NCBI GenBank assembly: GCA_002256705.1
Contig: NQJI01000021.1
Span: 1 to 13,228, forward strand
DNA length: 13,228 nt
Direction of reading: 5' to 3'
From: Methylococcaceae bacterium NSM2-1
Lineage (GTDB): Bacteria > Pseudomonadota > Gammaproteobacteria > Methylococcales > Methylomonadaceae
The translations under genes and the position numbers were made by a program. Below, piece by piece: positions 7,988-13,228 of this stretch. Positions within the stretch are counted from its first letter, which is position 1. Every line of letters begins with the position of its first letter. The notes under the pieces were generated by a model. The model saw only the letters and a list, made by a program, of their open reading frames with translations. It searched no databases and was not told the origin of the DNA.

Positions 7988-10231
7988 ATGCTGAATGTAA
8001 AACCGGGTTGGAAAAACTGGCAACTACTCACTGAAAAAGGACGGCACATTTGGGCATTCAAGCCCGGCTCAGGCAATATCAATGAGCATCTGGAAAATGC
8101 CGATAACATCTCGGACGAAGAAATAGCACAGTTTGCCGAAGATTTTCGGTTTGATAAATTCAGCAATCCCAATTCAGGCGATAAGGTTTACAGGCACGCA
8201 GCCATTAATGCGAAATTCCAGGAATTTACCGGGCAAATTCCGCAAGTAGAGAGCCCCGAAGAGCAAAAAGTGACCGATGCGCTTATCAATGCCATCAACT
8301 ATTTTTCTTACTTGCAAAGTGAAGAGGGTCATTGGCCAGGTGATTACGGCGGCCCGTTATTTCTTTTACCCGGTTTATTGATAGCTTCTTATATTTCTGA
8401 TACGCCGTTTCCCAAAGCGCATCAGGAAATGATGAAGCTTTATTTATTCAATCATCAAAATAAAGATGCCGGCTGGGGCATGCATATTGAAGGTGAGTCG
8501 ACCATGTTTGGCACCGTAATGCAATATGTGTCGTTGCGTATTCTGGGAGTTGATAAAAATCATGAGCAATTGATCAACGCCAGGACCTGGATCAAAAACA
8601 ATGGCGGTGCAACAGGCATCCCCTCCTGGGGAAAATTTTATCTTTCTATTATGAATTGTTATGACTGGCAAGGGTTTAACAGCCTGTTTCCTGAAATGTG
8701 GTTATTTCCACAATGGTTGCCGGTGCATCCTTGGCGCTACTGGTGTCACACCCGCCTGGTTTACTTGCCGATGGCCTATTGTTATGCGCAGCGAATTAAA
8801 GTGCCCGAAAATGAGCTAATATTGTCATTAAGAGAGGAAATTTATAACGAAGATTTCGCCTCAATTAACTGGCCGAAACAACGCAATGCAGTTTGCGAAA
8901 AAGATTGTTACACCACGCCATCTCCGGTACTGAAGTGGATGAACTTTTTCACCAATAGCTATGAAAAATTCAAATGGTCCTGGTTAAGAAAAAAGTCTAC
9001 AGACTACATTTTAAAATACCTCAATGCCGAGGATGAGCAAACCAACTATCTTGATATAGGCCCCGTCAATAAAGCCATCAATTCTATTTGTATTTGGCAT
9101 GCCTATGGCAAGGATTCTGCGCAATTTAAAAAGCATGTAGCGCGTTGGTATGATTATTTATGGGTTGCGGAAGATGGCATGAAAATGAGCGGCTACAACG
9201 GCTCTCAGCTTTGGGATGCCGCTTTTGCAACCCGCGCCATACTGGAAAGTGATTTGGGTAAGCTATTTCCTGAGACTATTGCAAAAAGCTATCAATTTAT
9301 TGATCTATCGCAAATCGATGCTGAACACCCGACGCATGCCGAGTTTTTCCGTCATCCCATGATAGGCAGTTGGCCTTTTTCAACGGCTGAACAAGGCTGG
9401 CCGGTTGCAGATTGCACGGCGGAAGGCTTAAGCGCTACGTTAGCTATTCATCATTCAGGCCTGGTTAAACCTGCGATTGATGAACAACGTATTAAACAAG
9501 CCGTTGACATTATCCTTTCTTACCAAAATACCGATGGCGGCTGGGCAACTTATGAGTTGTCACGTGCGCCTAAATGGCTCGAAAAACTTAATCCCTCTGA
9601 AGTGTTTGCCGATATAATGATTGATTATTCATGGACAGAATGTACTGCGGCTTGTGTTATTTCCTTACTGGAAATGCAGGAAGCTTATCCTGACTTTAAA
9701 AACAGCGAAATACGCAAGGCAATTAGTGCTGGTCTCAATTTTATCCTCGGGCAACAAAAGCCGGACGGCTCCTGGTATGGTGGCTGGGCGGTCTGTTTTA
9801 CCTATGCTACCTGGTTTGGGGTGGAAGCGATCAGCAAGGCCAAGGGTAAGGGTTATTATGACGATGATGTAATAGCTGCCAGCATAACCAAAGCCTGTGC
9901 CTTTTTGGTTGATAAGCAAAAAGCGGATGGTGGTTGGGGAGAGACTTTTGAATCGTGTTCCAAACTGGTTTATACCGAGGCGGCGACGTCGCAAGTCGTT
10001 AATACCGCTTGGGCATTGCTGACACTCATGGCCGCTGATTTTGGCGATAAAAAAATTATCGAAACCGGTATCGATGTGTTGTTGAACAGGCAAACCGATA
10101 TCGGCGATTGGCCACAGGAAAACATTTCCGGAGTTTTTAATTATAACTGTATGATAACCTACGCCAATTACAGGAATATATTTCCTGTCTGGGCGTTGAA
10201 TCGATACTATAGGAAGTCTGTTAAGGGATGA
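7988..10231 (+). CDS. osc: Oxidosqualene cyclase, predicted lanosterol synthase
   Basis: A 747-residue cyclase of full family length that converts (3S)-2,3-oxidosqualene to a protosterol product, probably as a monotopic membrane-bound enzyme. The catalytic motif is VADCTAEG with general acid Asp475 and its partner Cys476. A second activating Cys is in ECTAACV (Cys552). Other active-site residues seen are WCHTR (His254) and ATYE (Tyr522). QW-type repeats include QSEEGHW, QNTDGGW, QKPDGSW and QKADGGW. The DCTAE motif, not a squalene-hopene DXDD motif, marks it as an oxidosqualene cyclase. Product-determining positions (Arabidopsis CAS1 Tyr410, His477, Ile481) are Tyr403, Gln469 and Val473 here, and the Val predicts lanosterol. 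The ribosome site is weak (AAAAGG too far upstream). The squalene monooxygenase starts 46 bp downstream, so the two are very likely cotranscribed, as in Methylococcus capsulatus. Confidence 0.97.
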   Translation: MLNVKPGWKNWQLLTEKGRHIWAFKPGSGNINEHLENADNISDEEIAQFAEDFRFDKFSNPNSGDKVYRHAAINAKFQEFTGQIPQVESPEEQKVTDALINAINYFSYLQSEEGHWPGDYGGPLFLLPGLLIASYISDTPFPKAHQEMMKLYLFNHQNKDAGWGMHIEGESTMFGTVMQYVSLRILGVDKNHEQLINARTWIKNNGGATGIPSWGKFYLSIMNCYDWQGFNSLFPEMWLFPQWLPVHPWRYWCHTRLVYLPMAYCYAQRIKVPENELILSLREEIYNEDFASINWPKQRNAVCEKDCYTTPSPVLKWMNFFTNSYEKFKWSWLRKKSTDYILKYLNAEDEQTNYLDIGPVNKAINSICIWHAYGKDSAQFKKHVARWYDYLWVAEDGMKMSGYNGSQLWDAAFATRAILESDLGKLFPETIAKSYQFIDLSQIDAEHPTHAEFFRHPMIGSWPFSTAEQGWPVADCTAEGLSATLAIHHSGLVKPAIDEQRIKQAVDIILSYQNTDGGWATYELSRAPKWLEKLNPSEVFADIMIDYSWTECTAACVISLLEMQEAYPDFKNSEIRKAISAGLNFILGQQKPDGSWYGGWAVCFTYATWFGVEAISKAKGKGYYDDDVIAASITKACAFLVDKQKADGGWGETFESCSKLVYTEAATSQVVNTAWALLTLMAADFGDKKIIETGIDVLLNRQTDIGDWPQENISGVFNYNCMITYANYRNIFPVWALNRYYRKSVKG

Positions 10232-10277
10232 TAAAAGAACCAACGCAGTTTACAGTATTTGCATCAAGTAGCTCAAT

Positions 10278-11624
10278 ATGAAATCAGAATTCGACATTTG
10301 TATTATCGGCGCAGGCATGGCGGGCGCCACTATCGCCGCTTATCTCGCCCCCAAAGGCATTAAGATAGCGTTAATCGATCATTGTTATAAGGAGAAAAAG
10401 CGCATCGTCGGTGAATTGTTGCAGCCTGGAGCCGTGTTATCACTTGAGCAAATGGGTCTCGGTTATTTGCTGGATGGTTTTGATGCACAGCCGGTTGATG
10501 GTTATGCGCTGCTACAAGGCGACGAAAAAATAACCATTCCTTATCCTGATCACTATAAGGGAATGGGTTTGCATAATGGCCGGTTTTTGCAGCAAATCAG
10601 AGCTTCTGCCCTGCAAAATGAATCGGTTACGCAAATACACGGCAAGGCATTACAACTGCTGGAAAATGAACGGCATGAAATTATCGGCGTTAGTTACCGG
10701 GAATCGCTCACGTCCGAGATAAAGACCATTCATGCGCCCTTAACCATTACCAGCGACGGATTCTTTTCTAATTTTAGAGAGAGTCTCAGCAATAATGAAA
10801 AGACCGTGACGTCGTACTTTATCGGGTTGATTTTAAAAGACTGTGAAATGCCTTTTCCAAAACATGGGCATGTATTTTTATCGGGACCTACGCCGTTTAT
10901 TTGTTATCCGATTTCCAATAATGAAGTCAGGATTTTAATCGATTTCCCGGGCGAACAGCTGCCTAGAAAACAGTTGCTGCAAGCCCATCTGGATGCCAAT
11001 GTAACGCCTTACATCCCCGAATGTATGCTTGCCAGTTACGAACAGGCCTTACAGGAAGGTGGCTTTAAAGTCATGCCCAATCATTATATGGCGGCAAAAC
11101 CCATAATACGAAAAGGCGCGGTAATGCTGGGTGATGCGCTTAATATGCGCCATCCCTTAACCGGAGGCGGATTGACTGCGGTATTTTCGGATATACAGAT
11201 ATTGAGCACGCATTTATTGGCCATGCCTGATTTCTATAATACAGATTTGATTCACAAAAAAATCGAAGCGTATTACCGTGACAGACAGCACGCCAATGCC
11301 AATCTTAATGTCCTTGCCAACGCGCTGTACGGTGTGATGTCGAATGATTTGCTTAAAACGGCAGTATTCAAATATCTGCAGTGTGGCGGTGCTAACGCGC
11401 AGGAATCGATTGCCATTTTGGCCGGCTTGAACAGAAACCATTATTCTCTGATAAAACAGTTTTTTTCCTTGGCGGTGTTCGGCGCCTACGACTTGGTGCG
11501 TGAGAATATTGCGAATTTTCCCAAAGCAACAAAAATATTGTCGGATGCACTCACGATCATCAAACCCCTGGCTAAAAACGAGCTTTCTCTAGCGGCAGTT
11601 GTTAGCGGTTATTTCAAGAAATAA
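10278..11624 (+). CDS. sqmo: Squalene monooxygenase (squalene epoxidase)
   Basis: A 448-residue FAD-dependent monooxygenase that makes 2,3-oxidosqualene, the substrate of the cyclase encoded just upstream. The dinucleotide-binding start is IIGAGMAGATIA (GAGMAG at 11-16). The squalene-epoxidase signature RIVGELLQPGAV is at 42-53, the DG motif at 160-161, and the second FAD motif GDALNMRHPLTGGGL at 285-299. The C-terminal 90 residues are hydrophobic and helical (FFSLAVFGAYDL, LSLAAVVSGYF), fitting the membrane-associated tail of the family. It lacks the long N-terminal regulatory and membrane region of animal enzymes, as usual for bacteria. It should need an NAD(P)H-dependent reductase, which is not in the window. 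The ribosome site is weak. The gene is probably cotranscribed with the cyclase. No clear terminator follows. Confidence 0.96.
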   Translation: MKSEFDICIIGAGMAGATIAAYLAPKGIKIALIDHCYKEKKRIVGELLQPGAVLSLEQMGLGYLLDGFDAQPVDGYALLQGDEKITIPYPDHYKGMGLHNGRFLQQIRASALQNESVTQIHGKALQLLENERHEIIGVSYRESLTSEIKTIHAPLTITSDGFFSNFRESLSNNEKTVTSYFIGLILKDCEMPFPKHGHVFLSGPTPFICYPISNNEVRILIDFPGEQLPRKQLLQAHLDANVTPYIPECMLASYEQALQEGGFKVMPNHYMAAKPIIRKGAVMLGDALNMRHPLTGGGLTAVFSDIQILSTHLLAMPDFYNTDLIHKKIEAYYRDRQHANANLNVLANALYGVMSNDLLKTAVFKYLQCGGANAQESIAILAGLNRNHYSLIKQFFSLAVFGAYDLVRENIANFPKATKILSDALTIIKPLAKNELSLAAVVSGYFKK

Positions 11625-12050
11625 ACGCCGGTTTACTTCAACGCTTCTCGCTCTGACAAATATCTCCAAAACCGCCGTTGGTCATTAAATCAATGGAGGA
11701 TTTGCTGTCAGATACTGGCCGCTTCACCCTCCCTACAATGAAAATCCAGGCTTTCATAATCCTCTATTAACCCTTCCTGCACTACCAACGCAATCAACTA
11801 AACCGATCCGATATTGGTATAAGTGCAAAAAAACAAAACAAAAGATATTCTTTTGTAATATGGTAAAATTGCCAGCCATCGGAGCCCTAAAGCCAAAGCT
11901 TACAAGCCGGAATTCTCTTTGCCGCGCCATGGCAGCGCAAGTCCGGAGATGTTTCTGTGTTGTTTAGTTTTGGAGCGGAACGATATATCAAAGGGTGCAG
12001 CGTCGCTCCCCTAACATAACTTTTGTCTAACCTCATACTTTACAATTCTT
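11625..12050. other. Intergenic region between sterol genes and phosphofructokinase
   Basis: 426 bp with no credible gene. It contains a perfect 8-bp inverted repeat over a TAT loop (ACAAAAGA and TCTTTTGT, 11838-11856), next to an A-rich run. An imperfect palindrome around TTGCCGCGCCATGGCAGCGCAA (11919-11940) is enclosed by CCGGA and TCCGG (11907-11911, 11942-11946). These may be 5' leader structures or terminators, but neither carries a proper T-run. A TACAAT at 12041-12046 could be the -10 box of the next gene. Confidence 0.45.
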
Positions 12051-13228
12051 ATGAATAAACCCAAAAAAGTCGCAATCCTTACCGCGGGCGGTTTGGCTCC
12101 ATGCCTAAACTCAGCTATCGGCAGCCTTATCGAGCGTTATTCTGAAATCGATCCCTCCATTGAAATCATTTGTTATCGTAGCGGCTACAAAGGTCTGCTA
12201 CTTGGCGATTTTTATACTGTCACGCCAGCAATACGTGAAAAAGCGGGACTTCTGCACCGTTTCGGTGGCTCGCTGATTGGCAACAGTCGCGTTAAACTGA
12301 CCAACGTTAAAGACTGCGTAAAACGCGGTTTGGTCCAGGAAGGTCAAGACCCGCAAAAAGTGGCTGCCGACCAATTGGTTAAAGATGGCGTGGATATTCT
12401 CCATACCATAGGCGGCGACGACACCAATACCGCAGCAGCGGATCTTGCTGCTTTTCTCGCGAATAACAATTACGGCCTCACCGTTATCGGTTTGCCCAAA
12501 ACGGTTGATAACGATGTTTTTCCTATCAAGCAATCGCTGGGTGCCTGGACGGCGGCAGAGCAGGGTGCACGTTACTTTTGGAACGTTGTTGCCGAAAACA
12601 ACGCCAACCCGCGTATGCTGATTGTCCATGAAGTTATGGGACGCAGTTGCGGCTGGCTCACCGCCGCCACGGCTCAGGAATACCGTAAGTTGCTTGATCG
12701 CGCTGAATGGTTACCTGAACTGGGCCTTGATCGCAATGCGTTTGAAGTCCACGGCATCTTCATTCCGGAAATGTCCATTGATATTGCCGCCGAAGCCAAA
12801 CGACTTCGTGCGGTAATGGACAAAGTAGACTGCGTAAACATCTTCGTTTCCGAAGGCGCTGGTGTGGAATCCATCGTCGCTGAAATGCAGGCCAAAGGAC
12901 AGGAAGTGCCGCGGGACGCTTTCGGTCATGTAAAGCTCGATGCAGTCAATCCCGGCAAATGGTTTGGTGAACAGTTTGCGCAAATGCTCGATGCGGAAAA
13001 AACATTGGTACAAAAATCCGGCTATTTCGCCAGAGCTTCTGCGTCTAATGTCGAAGACATTCGTCTGATCAAGTCTTGTGCTGATCTGGCTGTCGAATGC
13101 GCCTTGCGTCGTGAATCCGGCTTAATAGGCCATGATGAAGACCGTGGCGGCGTTCTGCGTGCGATTGAATTTCCTCGTATCAAAGGCGGCAAACCTTTTG
13201 ACCTCGATACGCCGTGGTTCAATAAAAC
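12051..13228 (+). CDS. pfp: Pyrophosphate-dependent 6-phosphofructokinase (3' end outside the window)
   Basis: 392 codons are visible with no stop, so the gene is cut by the right edge. From the usual family size of a little over 400 residues, little is missing. It interconverts fructose 6-phosphate and fructose 1,6-bisphosphate with PPi in the cytoplasm, part of RuMP-linked sugar metabolism in type I methanotrophs. The start motif LTAGGLAPCLNSAIG (10-24) binds phosphates. GGDD at 121-124 has Asp where ATP enzymes have Gly, and PKTVDND (149-155) has Lys where ATP enzymes have Gly (PGTIDND); both mark PPi use. MGRSCGWL (196-203) binds the sugar phosphate. The ATG is preceded by a T-rich stretch with no purine-rich ribosome site, and TACAAT ends 4 bases before it, so the transcript could be leaderless. 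No functional tie to the sterol genes is evident. Confidence 0.95.
   Translation, partial: MNKPKKVAILTAGGLAPCLNSAIGSLIERYSEIDPSIEIICYRSGYKGLLLGDFYTVTPAIREKAGLLHRFGGSLIGNSRVKLTNVKDCVKRGLVQEGQDPQKVAADQLVKDGVDILHTIGGDDTNTAAADLAAFLANNNYGLTVIGLPKTVDNDVFPIKQSLGAWTAAEQGARYFWNVVAENNANPRMLIVHEVMGRSCGWLTAATAQEYRKLLDRAEWLPELGLDRNAFEVHGIFIPEMSIDIAAEAKRLRAVMDKVDCVNIFVSEGAGVESIVAEMQAKGQEVPRDAFGHVKLDAVNPGKWFGEQFAQMLDAEKTLVQKSGYFARASASNVEDIRLIKSCADLAVECALRRESGLIGHDEDRGGVLRAIEFPRIKGGKPFDLDTPWFNK

Noticed and set aside
9665..10243. 192-codon open frame on the minus strand
   Set aside because: It is antisense to the strongly conserved C-terminal half of the oxidosqualene cyclase and has no recognisable domain.
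11838..11856. Perfect inverted repeat as a terminator of the osc-sqmo unit
   Set aside because: No T-run follows (the next bases are AATATGG) and it lies over 200 bp past the monooxygenase stop; kept only as a structure note.
12622..12816. Small + strand frame inside the right-hand gene
   Set aside because: It overlaps the PPi-phosphofructokinase frame, which carries all family motifs; it is a shadow frame.
1..13228. CRISPR array, tRNA, rRNA, phage or conjugation genes
   Set aside because: I saw no regularly spaced direct repeats, no clover-leaf tRNA sequence, no rRNA signature and no phage or transfer genes on either strand by eye.

Overview
The window looks like chromosomal DNA of a sterol-making gammaproteobacterial (type I) methanotroph of the Methylococcaceae type. 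The evidence is a CYP51-ferredoxin fusion, an oxidosqualene cyclase, a squalene monooxygenase and a pyrophosphate-type phosphofructokinase close together on the + strand. No species can be named from the sequence alone. All supported genes lie on the + strand.

Layout. Positions 172-2576 hold a large MscS-family mechanosensitive channel gene broken by a frameshift in its pore/beta-domain junction. Next is a small two-gene unit (2713-3391): a secreted four-cysteine protein of the Rap1a/Tai immunity type and a glycine-zipper lipoprotein, closed by a palindromic terminator-like hairpin. After about 440 bp without a gene comes the CYP51-ferredoxin fusion (3905-5536). Directly at its stop codon begins a scar of about 1.7 kb: a 5'-truncated IS transposase with two in-frame stops and a frameshift (about 5535-6523), an AT-rich stretch with nothing recognisable (6524-6903), and a decayed GxxExxY-type (PD-(D/E)XK fold) gene (about 6904-7208). 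Intact genes resume with an NTF2/SnoaL-like protein (7299-7901), the oxidosqualene cyclase (7988-10231) and the squalene monooxygenase (10278-11624). A 426-bp gap precedes a PPi-dependent phosphofructokinase that runs off the right edge (12051-13228+).

How the genes work together. Squalene monooxygenase makes 2,3-oxidosqualene, the cyclase folds it (active-site residues predict lanosterol, not cycloartenol), and CYP51 removes the 14-alpha methyl using its own tethered ferredoxin. This is the early sterol route known from Methylococcus capsulatus. The NTF2-like protein sits inside the cluster and is the least explained member. No C-4 demethylation genes or sterol transporters are visible here. 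The phosphofructokinase belongs to RuMP-linked sugar metabolism and probably has no direct link to sterols. The insertion debris between CYP51 and the other sterol genes suggests that a formerly tighter cluster was split.
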